Assembly: GCF_029504655.1 (NCBI RefSeq)
Contig: NZ_JAQFIL010000001.1
Coordinates: 5,957,001 to 6,021,000, forward strand
Direction: 5' to 3'
Origin: Catalinimonas alkaloidigena
GTDB lineage: Bacteria > Bacteroidota > Bacteroidia > Cytophagales > Cyclobacteriaceae
Length of the DNA: 64,000 bases
A program made the translations under genes and the position numbers. Under the pieces are notes generated by a model. That model worked only from the letters and a program-made list of their open reading frames with translations. It did not search any database and was not told the origin of the DNA. Shown in pieces: positions 35,945 through 44,093 of this stretch (position 1 is the stretch's first letter; each line of letters starts with the position of its first letter).

Positions 35945-35970
35945 CTCAAATGCGTTGGTTAAAAAAAATG

Positions 35971-36000
35971 TGAACCCGCTGGGATTCGAACCCAAGCTCA
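35971..36000 (-). other. tRNA 3'-end remnant, probable attachment site
   Basis: On the minus strand the sequence reads TTGGG-TTCGAAT-CCCAG-CGGGTTC-A: a 5-bp T stem, a consensus T loop (TTCGAAT), the 3' strand of an acceptor stem and a discriminator base. The 5' part of the tRNA (the acceptor partner would be GAACCCG) is not found upstream; the cassette's repressor gene ends only 21 bases away. This is the 3' fragment left at one end when an element integrates into a tRNA gene. The full tRNA should lie at the other end, which is not in the window. Confidence 0.7.
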
Positions 36001-36020
36001 CAACTTATTGAAAATTAGCC

Positions 36021-36533
36021 TTATACAGCAATCTTTCGCTGCAGGGTAACTGGACCAGTAGACAAAAGATTAATTTCTCTTACCACTGCGGCCATACTTC
36101 CAGTTACCTTAGGCTTTACCGAAACAAACTTTTCAACAATATTAATAAATCTATTCTTCTCTTCCTCAGCTTTTAAAAGTTGTTTCTTGAGATCCTCTAT
36201 TTGCGCTTTGTAGATATCTTCAACTTCATTTTTAATTTTTGCTAAAACATCTACATCGATTTTCTCAGAATGGTTAGATGATACTGCGATTAATTTTTCA
36301 TCCACTAAATCATCTTCCTTAACCATTTTTTTACCCTTGCCAGTTAAGAGCCAATACAAATCAACATTACAGATTTCAGAAATCTGAACCAAGGTATCAA
36401 TACCTACCTTAATGCGCTCTGATTCATACTGACTAATCGTACTGGAAGTCTTACCAAGTTGTTTAGCCAACTCAGTGGCGGAAATGGAAGCAGCTTTTCT
36501 AGCTTCACTAATTCTACTACCAATGTTAGTCAT
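36021..36533 (-). CDS. XRE-family repressor (cI-like)
   Basis: This 170-aa protein has an N-terminal helix-turn-helix (residues 8-62): RISEARKAASISATELAKQLGKTSSTISQYESERI, a classic Cro/cI-type HTH. The C-terminal half is helical/coiled coil (VLAKIKNEVEDIYKAQIEDLKKQLLKAEEEK) with no LexA-type peptidase residues seen. It probably dimerises and represses the cassette's early genes from the AT-rich gap to its right, where a divergent small gene begins 120 bases away. It is the outermost gene beside the tRNA remnant, as in lysogeny modules of integrated phages. Confidence 0.8.
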   Translation of the reverse strand: MTNIGSRISEARKAASISATELAKQLGKTSSTISQYESERIKVGIDTLVQISEICNVDLYWLLTGKGKKMVKEDDLVDEKLIAVSSNHSEKIDVDVLAKIKNEVEDIYKAQIEDLKKQLLKAEEEKNRFINIVEKFVSVKPKVTGSMAAVVREINLLSTGPVTLQRKIAV

Positions 36534-36566
36534 AATTACTCTATTTTATTTTAAATAAAATATTAT

Positions 36567-36596
36567 TTGATTATTTCAGTAATAATTAAATATTTG
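36567..36596 (+). promoter_or_regulatory. Candidate early promoter of the cassette
   Basis: TTG (36567-36569) is followed after 19 bases by AATATTTG (one mismatch to TAnnTTTG). It is in the AT-rich gap between the repressor gene and the divergent gene at 36654. The gap is the expected place for the repressor's operators. Confidence 0.35.
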
Positions 36597-36653
36597 CTTA
36601 AAATTAATATATTGAAGTATTAATAATAATTTTTAGTAAAAATAATAAAAGCT

Positions 36654-36848
36654 ATGCCGGATACAAGTGCCAAGCTTAAAAAAGATTCTTTTTTTATAAG
36701 TATTACTAAATGGAAGAAGGATGGGATAAAACAGCTTTCAATGAGAAAAGCAGTCAATCTATCACAATTAATAGAGAATTTTTTAACGGATCACTTTGGA
36801 GAAGAGCTTGAAACCTTTCGTCCATTGAAAGAAAAGGAAAGAAGCTAA
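36654..36848 (+). CDS. Small putative DNA-binding protein (Cro-like position)
   Basis: This 64-aa basic protein has a core KQLSMRKAVNLSQLIENFLTDHF that looks like a ribbon-helix-helix unit (a short strand, then two helices). The Ser-Gln-Leu-Ile turn is typical of RHH regulators. The gene is divergent from the cI-like repressor. In integrated phages this position is taken by an antagonist (Cro) or early regulator, which is the inferred role. The family cannot be named from sequence alone. Confidence 0.5.
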   Translation: MPDTSAKLKKDSFFISITKWKKDGIKQLSMRKAVNLSQLIENFLTDHFGEELETFRPLKEKERS

Positions 36849-37300
36849 TAATTAAGTATACCGAAAGTCTATGACGCAAGAAAGCACTCCCAATTGATGA
36901 AAGTGCTTTCTGGTACTTTAAAACTTTAATTAGTCTCAAACCACAAGATTTTAAGACCTAATTATCCACAATAAAACACCTTAAGAATGAAAATCATTAA
37001 GCCACCTTAATCATTCATGACGATATAGAACTCTCTAAAATTAGCGACTCGCAGCCGGTTTAAAATTGCTTGTAACTGATTTTGAGGAAAGTCCGCATTG
37101 GCGGTATTTATACTGCGGAATTTGCTCCCAAGATAGCAAAAAATTCCGAGAAGAGAATCTTATTGTCCGAATAGCAACAAAGCTATTTTTTTCAGGATTG
37201 ACTTAGTTTTCCATTAAGCCCAAACTATGTTTTCAACATAAGTTCTCTACCCTTTATACTTTCTTACTTTAAAACTTTAATAAGTTAACTAACGCAAGCT
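36849..37300. other. Hairpin-rich gap ahead of the early genes
   Basis: Gene-free. It contains a terminator-like hairpin (GAAAGCACT at 36880-36888 with AGTGCTTTC at 36902-36910). It also has a nested pair: TCCGCA/TGCGGA (37092-37097 and 37114-37119) and CGGAATTTGCT with AGC..AAATTCCG (37116-37126 and 37135-37148). The two nested hairpins share bases, so they compete. Position and structure fit a replication origin or an operator, but this is inference. Confidence 0.45.
36880..36910 (+). terminator. Hairpin after the small regulator gene
   Basis: A 9-bp stem GAAAGCACT/AGTGCTTTC with a 13-base loop, 31 bases after the stop of the gene at 36654. The following stretch is T/A-rich rather than a clean T-run, so termination is possible but not certain. 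Confidence 0.5.
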
Positions 37301-37945
37301 ATGCCTAATAAAAAATTTGAACTTGCTCCCTACGATACCGATAATGCTACCTACATGCAGGTGATCAGATTTCTGAATGGAAAAGTGATACCGGGATACA
37401 GCAAAAAAGTAGGCTTTGATGAAAATGTAGATCCTACCAATACGCTGACCAACTTCATTTTGAGAATGTATGTAAAAGGCTATCTGAGGCCTAGTGACAG
37501 GATTACACCGGTTAAGGAAATCGAATATAAGCTGAATCAACCACCCTATACAACTATTGTCACCTGCACCTATAAAATGCCTTATTTAAACCCTGAATAT
37601 TTACAAGATAAAAGGCTCAGTAAATGGCTTAGCGCATTCTATGATGCCATAGAAAGAGGTCAACCCATAGAGCATATAGAGCGAAACTTTCATCGACAGG
37701 GAAGAACTTCTGAAGTGGATAAACTGGATTCCAATCTGCATGCCTTTCTGAATCCCAGGCATCTGTTACAGTACTGCATAGAGCTCATAGAAAAGAATGA
37801 ATATCCGATAGGACACGTTATTCATTTCTACCAGAACTGTAAAAACAAGTACTTCAGCAGGATTGATACCCGAAAGTTTGACAATGAGATGTTCAACCGC
37901 ACTCAGAACCTGGCTGAAGAAGCAGCCCTGAAATTCAAATTCTGA
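37301..37945 (+). CDS. Unknown early protein of the cassette (214 aa)
   Basis: This soluble, mixed alpha/beta protein has no recognised domain. Visible features are a compact N-terminal region (ELAPYDTDNATYMQVIRFL), a hydrophobic core around residues 40-100, and a charged C-terminal helix (DTRKFDNEMFNRTQNLAEEAALKFKF). It has no HUH motif, no Walker A and no relaxase Tyr signature. It is first in a plus-strand group of four touching genes (37301-39424) directly after the hairpin-rich gap, so a role in replication initiation or control is possible but unproven. Its start is 4 bases past an AACTAACGCAAGCT stretch with no clear ribosome site. Confidence 0.65.
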   Translation: MPNKKFELAPYDTDNATYMQVIRFLNGKVIPGYSKKVGFDENVDPTNTLTNFILRMYVKGYLRPSDRITPVKEIEYKLNQPPYTTIVTCTYKMPYLNPEYLQDKRLSKWLSAFYDAIERGQPIEHIERNFHRQGRTSEVDKLDSNLHAFLNPRHLLQYCIELIEKNEYPIGHVIHFYQNCKNKYFSRIDTRKFDNEMFNRTQNLAEEAALKFKF

Positions 37946-37949
37946 TACT

Positions 37950-38240
37950 ATGCACTACCTGGATGTTTACATACAATCAGTAAGGATCAAAAACAGAGTT
38001 CGGCTACAACCTTTAGCTGACCAGCATATTCCTCTACTTTTTGTGTCAGCATCCAGGAAGTCTCGCTTACAGTGGCCGGTGGGTACCATCTTCAAAGTAG
38101 ATTTGGTATTAGTCAAAAAGGAGAAGATTAAGAATTTCTATCGCTTGAGAAAAGGACAGAAGCTGGAAAGAGCCATTGAGTACTTTGATCATAACCTACA
38201 GCTGCAGCAAAATGAATCTTCCAAACTAGAGCAAACATGA
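37950..38240 (+). CDS. Unknown small basic protein (96 aa)
   Basis: The first 65 residues alternate hydrophobic and charged residues (YLDVYIQSVRIKNRVRLQPL, FKVDLVLVKKEKIKNFY), suggesting a small beta-barrel such as an OB-like fold. The tail is helical and charged. It is rich in Lys/Arg. A nucleic-acid-binding role (for example a single-strand binding protein) is a guess from charge and context. It lies 4 bases after the 214-aa gene and its stop overlaps the start of the next gene (ATGA), so translation is coupled. Confidence 0.6.
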   Translation: MHYLDVYIQSVRIKNRVRLQPLADQHIPLLFVSASRKSRLQWPVGTIFKVDLVLVKKEKIKNFYRLRKGQKLERAIEYFDHNLQLQQNESSKLEQT

Positions 38241-38599
38241 ACAACCCTAGCATGAAATATATCTGGCTGGAAATCCTTCCTGAAACTGATACTGAAGGTA
38301 GGTATAATCCCAGGCTCCTTGCCTGCCATACCTGCAATGAATACGACTTCTTATTGGCATTGAACAAACTTTTGGAAGTTCATGATGTCAACATTTGCGA
38401 ATTAGTCAATGAGTATGCCTGTGACAGTGTAGAGCATATGTTGAGCAATGACCTATTGAAAAGAGGTGCTTATATGCCTTTTACCAGTAATAAGCTTTCC
38501 CACCGTTACTACCTCACCAAGTTTATCACCTATGCAGCCTGGAAAGCCAAGGGCTTCTTACAAATCAATGATCAACAGGTGCGTAAAATCTACTTTTGA
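38237..38599 (+). CDS. Unknown protein (120 aa)
   Basis: Soluble, no recognised family. It starts MNNPSMKYIWLEIL; the second Met (residue 6) could be the true start. A Cys pair CHTC occurs at about residues 29-34. It ends DQQVRKIYF. It overlaps the upstream gene by 4 bases and abuts the next gene directly (stop TGA then ATG), so it is part of the same tightly packed early unit. I can say no more than that it belongs to this operon. Confidence 0.55.
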   Translation: MNNPSMKYIWLEILPETDTEGRYNPRLLACHTCNEYDFLLALNKLLEVHDVNICELVNEYACDSVEHMLSNDLLKRGAYMPFTSNKLSHRYYLTKFITYAAWKAKGFLQINDQQVRKIYF

Positions 38600-39424
38600 A
38601 TGACAAAACTCTACGAAAAGGCAGCGGATTCGCTTTTCTCGCTTCCTCCTATTTTGATTGGATTCTTTGCCATCTTTGGTTATTTGATTTTTGAATCCCA
38701 AGCGCTGATCAGTGGCCTGCTCCCTGCTGAGATGGGTGATCTATCCAGGGAGGTTGCCGCTGGCTTTCTGGCGGTAGCCATACATCTGATGATTTTGCTC
38801 ACTGCCACCAATAGTAAACTGGTAAGTCATGCATTTACTATTTTCTATGCATTTTGCTCCTATGGTATCACTGCCCTTTTCTTTGATGCCTTTGAATTTT
38901 CGGGTAAAAGTAACAGGGCTATCTTTTCAGCGCACCTATTTTCAGTCCTTATTGCCAGCATCAATTACCTGGTAGTATATCTTTTGGTAGGTAAGTATTA
39001 TGAAGTAAAAGACAATCGCTCAGCAGTAGAAAAACTACAAGATGCTAACGAACTGCTTTCGCAAAGGGAGGAAACCATCCGACTTCTCAACGAAACGCTT
39101 ACGTACAAGGAACGGCAGCTAACGAACTCCCAACAGGAAGCAACCAAGTCCAACGAGTCAGTTACCAAGCTCAACGAAGCATTACAAAGGGTGAACCAGG
39201 AATTTACAGAATCTAAGGAAGCAGCTACCACTTACTATCAGAAACTCAGCGAAGCCCAAGAACAGAAACAAAGCCTTGAAAAAGAACTCCACCAAACTCA
39301 ACGAAGCTTAAAGGATAAGCAAGACAAAATATTCAGAGCATATGAGAAATTGTACTGCCCTCACTGTGAATCATCATTTACTAATGTAAATGCGCATAAC
39401 GTCCATAAAAGAAATTGCAAATGA
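38600..39424 (+). CDS. Membrane protein with long coiled coil and C-terminal zinc-finger-like motif
   Basis: This 274-aa protein has four hydrophobic segments in residues 12-135, then a long heptad-rich coiled coil (about 150-245, for example LNETLTYKERQLTNSQQEA, LHQTQRSLKDKQDK). It ends in a Cys/His motif CPHCESSF...H..H....C that could bind zinc. This mix resembles a membrane anchor with a rod and nucleic-acid or protein-binding tip. In a membrane-containing virus it could tether the genome or replication machinery to the membrane. It is the last gene of the early block, before a run of minus-strand genes. Confidence 0.55.
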   Translation: MTKLYEKAADSLFSLPPILIGFFAIFGYLIFESQALISGLLPAEMGDLSREVAAGFLAVAIHLMILLTATNSKLVSHAFTIFYAFCSYGITALFFDAFEFSGKSNRAIFSAHLFSVLIASINYLVVYLLVGKYYEVKDNRSAVEKLQDANELLSQREETIRLLNETLTYKERQLTNSQQEATKSNESVTKLNEALQRVNQEFTESKEAATTYYQKLSEAQEQKQSLEKELHQTQRSLKDKQDKIFRAYEKLYCPHCESSFTNVNAHNVHKRNCK

Positions 39425-39485
39425 AAAAATCATCACTAGGAAGCTTACTATTTTGACTTCATTTTCCTATTTATCATAGCATTCG

Positions 39486-40442
39486 CTATTTGATACTTTC
39501 ATAAGCCATTTGCAAATGATTCTCTGAAATTTGCTCTCGGGTTTTTGTTGCAAATTGTTCAGTAAAATAGAGAACCCGTCCATCATGTGAGTCTATTAAG
39601 CAGTATAGATATAAAGGATTAGTATATTGTACTACCCCAGTAGGTATAACAATCGGATATACAAACCCCTTTTTGTGATTAGTAATGATATCAATCGCAT
39701 TCTTGTCATTTGATGATTGGTATTGATATCCATACATTTCTTTCAGACTTCCATCATTGATTACTGACTGTAAACTAGAAGTAATAACTTTGTCATAAAG
39801 TAATAAGCTTCTGTCTTGTAATTGCGGAGAACGATTAGAAATTTCTTTTTTAAACCTCGAGTTTTTGTCAATACCATTGTTGGTATAATCAAATAACTGA
39901 TTTTTAAGATGTTGTATCATAAATGTCATTGATATCTCCGGTACATCAACTAAAGGTATTGCAGAACGAACTATGGCCTTCTTAGGTTTACCACCCCAAA
40001 CAATCATAGCATATGAGGTAATATTATTAGGACCCAATGGGCCACCAATTTTACTGCTAGCATTACCCGTTCCAGTGCTCATTCTGTAATTAGCGACAGA
40101 AATTTTTTCTAAGATACAATACTCTGGATTTTTGCTTTTTTTTATTTGCTCTGCCCTTTCAGGACTTACAAATTCAAAACTCTGAGAGACATCCCATTCT
40201 CTTTCAATAACTGTTTTTAACATTGAGTTATACTTCGTAACGCTCTCTTTGTAAGATTTTAACTCATCTGGATTATCTTTTAGTTTTTTAAGTTCCTTGG
40301 TATCTTCCGTCTGAAGAACGACAGCTAAAGTTGTTTCGGATACCTTTTCAACGTATTTACCATTCATTGGAACGTACTGAGCAAACACCTTAAAATTGCT
40401 TACAACTATTGATAACAAAACGAATAAGAAGAACTTTTTCAT
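39486..40442 (-). CDS. Secreted protein of unknown function
   Basis: This 318-aa protein has a clear signal peptide (MKKFFLFVLLSIVVSNFKVFAQ, residues 1-22). The rest is soluble and polar with no known domain visible; segments such as VLQTEDTKELKKL and PVVIPTGVVQYTNPLY-like strands (IVIPTGVVQYTNP) suggest mixed structure. It is oriented opposite to the early block and stands alone with its own leader. It may be an accessory ('moron') gene expressed from the integrated state. The function is unknown. Confidence 0.6.
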   Translation of the reverse strand: MKKFFLFVLLSIVVSNFKVFAQYVPMNGKYVEKVSETTLAVVLQTEDTKELKKLKDNPDELKSYKESVTKYNSMLKTVIEREWDVSQSFEFVSPERAEQIKKSKNPEYCILEKISVANYRMSTGTGNASSKIGGPLGPNNITSYAMIVWGGKPKKAIVRSAIPLVDVPEISMTFMIQHLKNQLFDYTNNGIDKNSRFKKEISNRSPQLQDRSLLLYDKVITSSLQSVINDGSLKEMYGYQYQSSNDKNAIDIITNHKKGFVYPIVIPTGVVQYTNPLYLYCLIDSHDGRVLYFTEQFATKTREQISENHLQMAYESIK

Positions 40443-40596
40443 TAATTGTGAATTTAGTATTACAGTGAAAAATGCAAATAAGTATTTAATTACTTTTATT
40501 TTTCATTAATCAATTCACAATAACATACCGTGTAATTTTTGGTGGATATAACCAGTGAGAATTAAGAGTAAGTACTCTACTATTAAATTTTAATTC

Positions 40597-40956
40597 CTAT
40601 TTCAATCTTTTTACATTTTCCTTTTTCAAAACTAAGCTCCTAATCAACAACACCCCTCCCAATATTGCTCCTCCAATAAGCAATGGCTTAGGAATATCCC
40701 CAAAGCCTGCTGCCATGACTGAAGAATCTTCAATGCTGGGAGTATTTCGTACTCTATTGGCAATACGGGCTTCTCTGGCTTGCTGTACTGAATAAGTACT
40801 TCCGGAATTACTCCTTACTGAATCCCGAATGATCACTCCTTGCTCGTTGGTCATATAGCTTTTTGGTGCATAAGGATCATAATTTCGCAAACGAGGATCA
40901 TAGTCACTGGATCTGTTGAGTGTTCCTAATTGCTGAAAATCATGTTGATCTATCAT
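40597..40956 (-). CDS. Tail-anchored cassette protein with N-terminal IDxxDF motif (119 aa)
   Basis: It starts MIDQHDFQQLG, the motif shared with at least four other proteins of this cassette. A polar, Arg/Ser-rich middle follows, then GDIPKPLLIGGAILGGVLLIRSLVL, a single C-terminal membrane segment with a basic tail (KKENVKRLK). It is minus-strand and paired with the next IDQ protein (28-base gap). In a membrane-containing virion such a protein would sit in the internal membrane with the N-terminus facing outward or toward the capsid. The function is inferred. Confidence 0.55.
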   Translation of the reverse strand: MIDQHDFQQLGTLNRSSDYDPRLRNYDPYAPKSYMTNEQGVIIRDSVRSNSGSTYSVQQAREARIANRVRNTPSIEDSSVMAAGFGDIPKPLLIGGAILGGVLLIRSLVLKKENVKRLK

Positions 40957-40983
40957 TGAATGTAGAGTTTGTAATTGGATGAA

Positions 40984-41766
40984 TTAGTTGTCATTACGCT
41001 TAGCCATTTTCTTGAGAAGGACCAATCCCAAAAGCCCAGCCCCAATATAGATTGCTTTTTTGGAATCTATATCTCCAAACGCAGCCATCATAGGATTTGA
41101 GGTAGGTCTACCCCCTTCTACTTCTAATTGACTGTACTGCATCATTAGACTCAAGGTAGATGAATCACCATTGCTTTGCTGGTATTGAGCAATGATATTT
41201 TGCAGCTCAGTGTATTGAGTTTGGGTAAGTACAAAGCCTTGTTCCTCTACTTGTTTGGCAATTTCTTTAAACTCATTCAGATAATAGGTAGCCTGCATCC
41301 TTTGGCTATTTTCTTCCGGACTTTCTGCCCGGGTTGCCCTCTGTCCAGATTGTCCGGTAGTGACTTGTCGGGGAGCATTAGAATCATGCTCTACCCCACT
41401 TCTGCCTGTGGTCTTGGTCACTGTACTCGTGCTATTTCTACTTCCACCACTTGAAGAGGTACTACCACTAGCAGCATTTCTGCTGGAAGATGAACTATTG
41501 TTTGAACTTGTAGCAGGCGCAGAAGCAGTCCTATCCTGAGCCTGATTGACTACTTGGACTGCTCGGGAAGTAGCATTTCTCAAACGGTCCAGAAAGGAAG
41601 AACTGGTAGCACTTGACCTGCTGGTAGAAGAACTTCCGGAACGAGAGCTGTTGCTGGCAGAAGTTCTGCTTGTAGAACTACCAGCGGATCGGGCATTGGT
41701 ATAGGCAGTGGACCTGGTAGTCCCTAGGTTATCCTGATTTTGATTGAACTCTAGCTGATCTATCAT
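40984..41766 (-). CDS. Ser-rich tail-anchored cassette protein with N-terminal IDQLEF motif (260 aa)
   Basis: It starts MIDQLEFNQNQDNLG. Residues 20-150 are low complexity (Ser, Thr, Arg, Asn, Gly; for example SSRSGSSSTSRSSATSSSF). A short ordered segment (TYYLNEFKEIAKQVEEQGFVLTQ) follows, and a single C-terminal membrane segment with basic end (KKAIYIGAGLLGLVLLKKMAKRNDN). The layout equals that of the 119-aa neighbour and of the plus-strand proteins at 43566 and 44094. The disordered Ser/Thr-rich region could be a flexible spacer or surface fibre. Confidence 0.55.
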   Translation of the reverse strand: MIDQLEFNQNQDNLGTTRSTAYTNARSAGSSTSRTSASNSSRSGSSSTSRSSATSSSFLDRLRNATSRAVQVVNQAQDRTASAPATSSNNSSSSSRNAASGSTSSSGGSRNSTSTVTKTTGRSGVEHDSNAPRQVTTGQSGQRATRAESPEENSQRMQATYYLNEFKEIAKQVEEQGFVLTQTQYTELQNIIAQYQQSNGDSSTLSLMMQYSQLEVEGGRPTSNPMMAAFGDIDSKKAIYIGAGLLGLVLLKKMAKRNDN

Positions 41767-41837
41767 ATGTACAATATTTACTGGGTTGTTGGTGGTTGCT
41801 CATGGTTGGAATAGGCTCATGGGCTAATCTTACGTTA

Positions 41838-42086
41838 TTAACAAGCTAACTTTGTGTTATTCCAAGAGCTGCTCAACTCATAGTCAGCGATATCTTCCAG
41901 GCTTCGGGGAGAAAGGGAGTAGGTATTAAAAAAGGCGGAAACTATTTCAGAATCAAGCAGTTCGTATCTTTTTTGCTCAATACCTTGCACCCGCTTCATC
42001 TTCCTTTTCAGCGTGGCCTCACTAATTCCCAAACGGTCAGCCAACTCCTTTCTACTTACAAATCTTCGCAAATATATCCTCATCAT
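41838..42086 (-). CDS. HTH protein of the cassette
   Basis: I chose the Met of MMRIYLRRFVSRKELADRLGISEATLKRKMKR (83 aa); the upstream Met at 42134 would add a 16-residue basic tail. The segment RFVSRKELADRLGISEATLKRKMKR is a clear helix-turn-helix. The rest (IVSAFFNTYSLSPR) resembles the second half of excisionase- or MerR-like small regulators. A similar HTH (YTKSELADMYGVHVNTLSKW) closes the cassette at 52967. It is minus-strand, divergent from the virion block that begins at 42207, and so may regulate it. Confidence 0.65.
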   Translation of the reverse strand: MMRIYLRRFVSRKELADRLGISEATLKRKMKRVQGIEQKRYELLDSEIVSAFFNTYSLSPRSLEDIADYELSSSWNNTKLAC

Positions 42087-42206
42087 GCTTTTATGGTTTT
42101 TGCTTTTTTTAAGAAATATAGAGAGCTCAAGCATTAAAAATTTGTCAAAATCCCCAAAAAGTCGACATGGTACACCTTAGTACTTCATAGTTGGTCAGGC
42201 AGTTGG

Positions 42207-42746
42207 ATGAAAGCCAGAAAGCTCCCAGTTTTGGGACATAACAAGCCCAATACAGGTGCTATGAACAAGTCAAATTTTGCATTATTATCGGCAGGTTTGG
42301 TTGCTGCCGGAGGTTACTACCTCTACCAACTCAAAGCAACCGGAGAGGCACTGGAAACCGTCACTGACATCAAGCTCCATAGCCTAAGCATGGATCGTGC
42401 TGTACTCAAAGCCCATGTGAGGCTGATCAATAAAGGCACGACTACGCTTAGGATTGAAAACCCCAATGTGGAGGTGTTTTATGTCCTTCCTAAAGGAAGC
42501 CAAAAATCAATTCTAGTCACCAAACCTCAGGATCAAACCATAGTGGTAAAACCTGGCGGAAGTAGTGAATTTGACCTGTACCTGGAGACCTTATCCAAAG
42601 CAGAGTTACTCTCTATTGTCGGGCATAGCAAAGCTTTACAGCTGATCACCTCAGGCTTGACCTTCTTAATGAAGACTAAAGCTAAAGTGAACTACTTCAT
42701 TCCTATTGAGGAAGAAGAACCCATAGTGCTCAAACTATTCAAATAG
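42207..42746 (+). CDS. Membrane-anchored LEA/WHy-like protein (179 aa)
   Basis: An N-terminal membrane segment (FALLSAGLVAAGGYYLYQL) follows a short polar leader; the internal Met at residue 19 may be the true start. The body is an Ig-like beta domain with LHSLSMDRAVLKAHVRLINKG and IVVKPGGSSEFDLYLE, as in late-embryogenesis-abundant-2/WHy domains that occur in membrane-anchored bacterial and viral proteins. It is the first gene of the plus-strand virion block. A role as a membrane-linked structural protein is inferred. Confidence 0.55.
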   Translation: MKARKLPVLGHNKPNTGAMNKSNFALLSAGLVAAGGYYLYQLKATGEALETVTDIKLHSLSMDRAVLKAHVRLINKGTTTLRIENPNVEVFYVLPKGSQKSILVTKPQDQTIVVKPGGSSEFDLYLETLSKAELLSIVGHSKALQLITSGLTFLMKTKAKVNYFIPIEEEEPIVLKLFK

Positions 42747-42749
42747 CTC

Positions 42750-43556
42750 ATGCAGTCAGCCAAAAGACAAATTCTTCCCGGGACGCAGTACGATAAGTAC
42801 TTTTCTAAAGCCAAAGGCCTAAGACAAATTATTGTCAAATCCGGAGGCAGTGTAGAGGAAACCGTAGCGCTTTGCAAAAAAGTAGTGGCGGAAACTTTAT
42901 CAGAGACTAAAAAGATAGCTCCAGTTTTGAAGGGAGAGACTCATGAGCAAACTGCTAAAAACATATGGGAGTTTATTGTGACCTATGTCCAGTATCAGTT
43001 GGATAACCGGGCAGAAGATGTAGGGGCAGTAGAAAGAGTGAGAACTCCAGCCCGTACCTGGCATGACCGTAAGATGGGAGCAGACTGTGAGGACTATTCT
43101 ATTTTCATTAGTTCAGTATTGACCAATCTGGGCATTCCACACTCTTTCAGGATTACCAAATACAATGGTAAATCCCACTGGCAGCATATCTATGTAGTGA
43201 TTCCACAAGAAAATCAAGCAGGTTATATCACCTGTGATCCAGTGGTAGACTACCGCTTCAACTATGAGGTGCCCTATAGTCAGAAGAGAGATTATGAGAT
43301 GCCTATTTCCTTAAGCAAAGCAGGTTTATCAGGCATATCCACTAACACCCTTTGCTGTGCGGCAGGCATTGATGCTGCTGAATTTAGTGATGATAATCAT
43401 CTGGCAGGTTTGCCAGCAATGAGACTGCCTCTATATCCTAAAAGAACGCTTAGTGGGTTCAATGCAAGCATGCTGAAAGCATATGCTACGCCAAAAAACA
43501 TAGCCATTACTGCAGGGGCAGGTATGCTGCTTTATCTCTATTTCAAAAGAAAATAA
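42750..43556 (+). CDS. Transglutaminase-like protein with C-terminal membrane segment (268 aa)
   Basis: The catalytic triad is visible: Cys in RKMGADCEDYSIF, His in SHWQHIYVVI and Asp in CDPVVDY. The fold is transglutaminase-like, cysteine-peptidase type. Toward the C-terminus there is an internal copy of the cassette motif (GIDAAEFSDD, about residues 206-215) and then a membrane segment (NIAITAGAGMLLYLYF) with a basic end. Such domains in phages can cut or cross-link proteins or act on cell-wall peptides. Here it is probably virion-borne. The start is 4 bases after the previous stop. Confidence 0.7.
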   Translation: MQSAKRQILPGTQYDKYFSKAKGLRQIIVKSGGSVEETVALCKKVVAETLSETKKIAPVLKGETHEQTAKNIWEFIVTYVQYQLDNRAEDVGAVERVRTPARTWHDRKMGADCEDYSIFISSVLTNLGIPHSFRITKYNGKSHWQHIYVVIPQENQAGYITCDPVVDYRFNYEVPYSQKRDYEMPISLSKAGLSGISTNTLCCAAGIDAAEFSDDNHLAGLPAMRLPLYPKRTLSGFNASMLKAYATPKNIAITAGAGMLLYLYFKRK

Positions 43557-43565
43557 TATTTCAAT

Positions 43566-44087
43566 ATGAGCAATATAGATCAATTAGAGTTTGCTACCAG
43601 CTTTTCAGGCTTGTCAGGTTCCTCCAAAGCTTCCCATGTGGCCGAGTGGTGGAAAATCATTTACCCTCAGGGGAATTATGCAACTCCGGAATCCCTGGCA
43701 GATCGTACCAAGTCAAGTTTGGAATATGTAAGCAGGCAAAAGCAGGCTGATCATCCACTGTATAAATATGCCGGATTATTGGCTAAAGGTTGGACTACGG
43801 CAAGAGCAGCCATTGTGGCTGATATCAAAGCCAATTGGGTTTATATCACAGGAAAATCAAGTAGTGCCCCTTTACCCAATGGAGGCAATGTACAAGCCAC
43901 TTCTGCCCCTAATATGAATAGTGCTCCAGTGAATTCATCCAACTCCACTACATCCGTGCCTGCAGTACCTACAAGCACAGAGGTTGCAATTGCTGAAGAG
44001 GAAGGATTCAAGAAGTATCTCACTACTAAGAACATGATTATTGGTGGCGTGGCTACAGCAGCCATTCTCTATTTCGTGCTAAAATAA
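43566..44087 (+). CDS. Tail-anchored cassette protein with IDQLEF motif (173 aa)
   Basis: It begins MSNIDQLEFATSFSGLSG. The N-terminal 95 residues are an ordered domain with aromatic residues (EWWKIIYPQG, NWVYITG). An Asn/Ser/Pro-rich linker lies at about 98-140. A C-terminal single membrane segment (NMIIGGVATAAILYFVLK) ends the protein. The layout is domain-linker-anchor, as in the proteins at 40597 and 44094. The virion-membrane role is inferred from context. Confidence 0.55.
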   Translation: MSNIDQLEFATSFSGLSGSSKASHVAEWWKIIYPQGNYATPESLADRTKSSLEYVSRQKQADHPLYKYAGLLAKGWTTARAAIVADIKANWVYITGKSSSAPLPNGGNVQATSAPNMNSAPVNSSNSTTSVPAVPTSTEVAIAEEEGFKKYLTTKNMIIGGVATAAILYFVLK

Positions 44088-44093
44088 TCACTC

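Noticed and set aside
37301..37945. Rolling-circle replication initiator
   Set aside because: The position fits, but no HUH pair and no Tyr-containing Rep motif could be found, so it is left as unknown.
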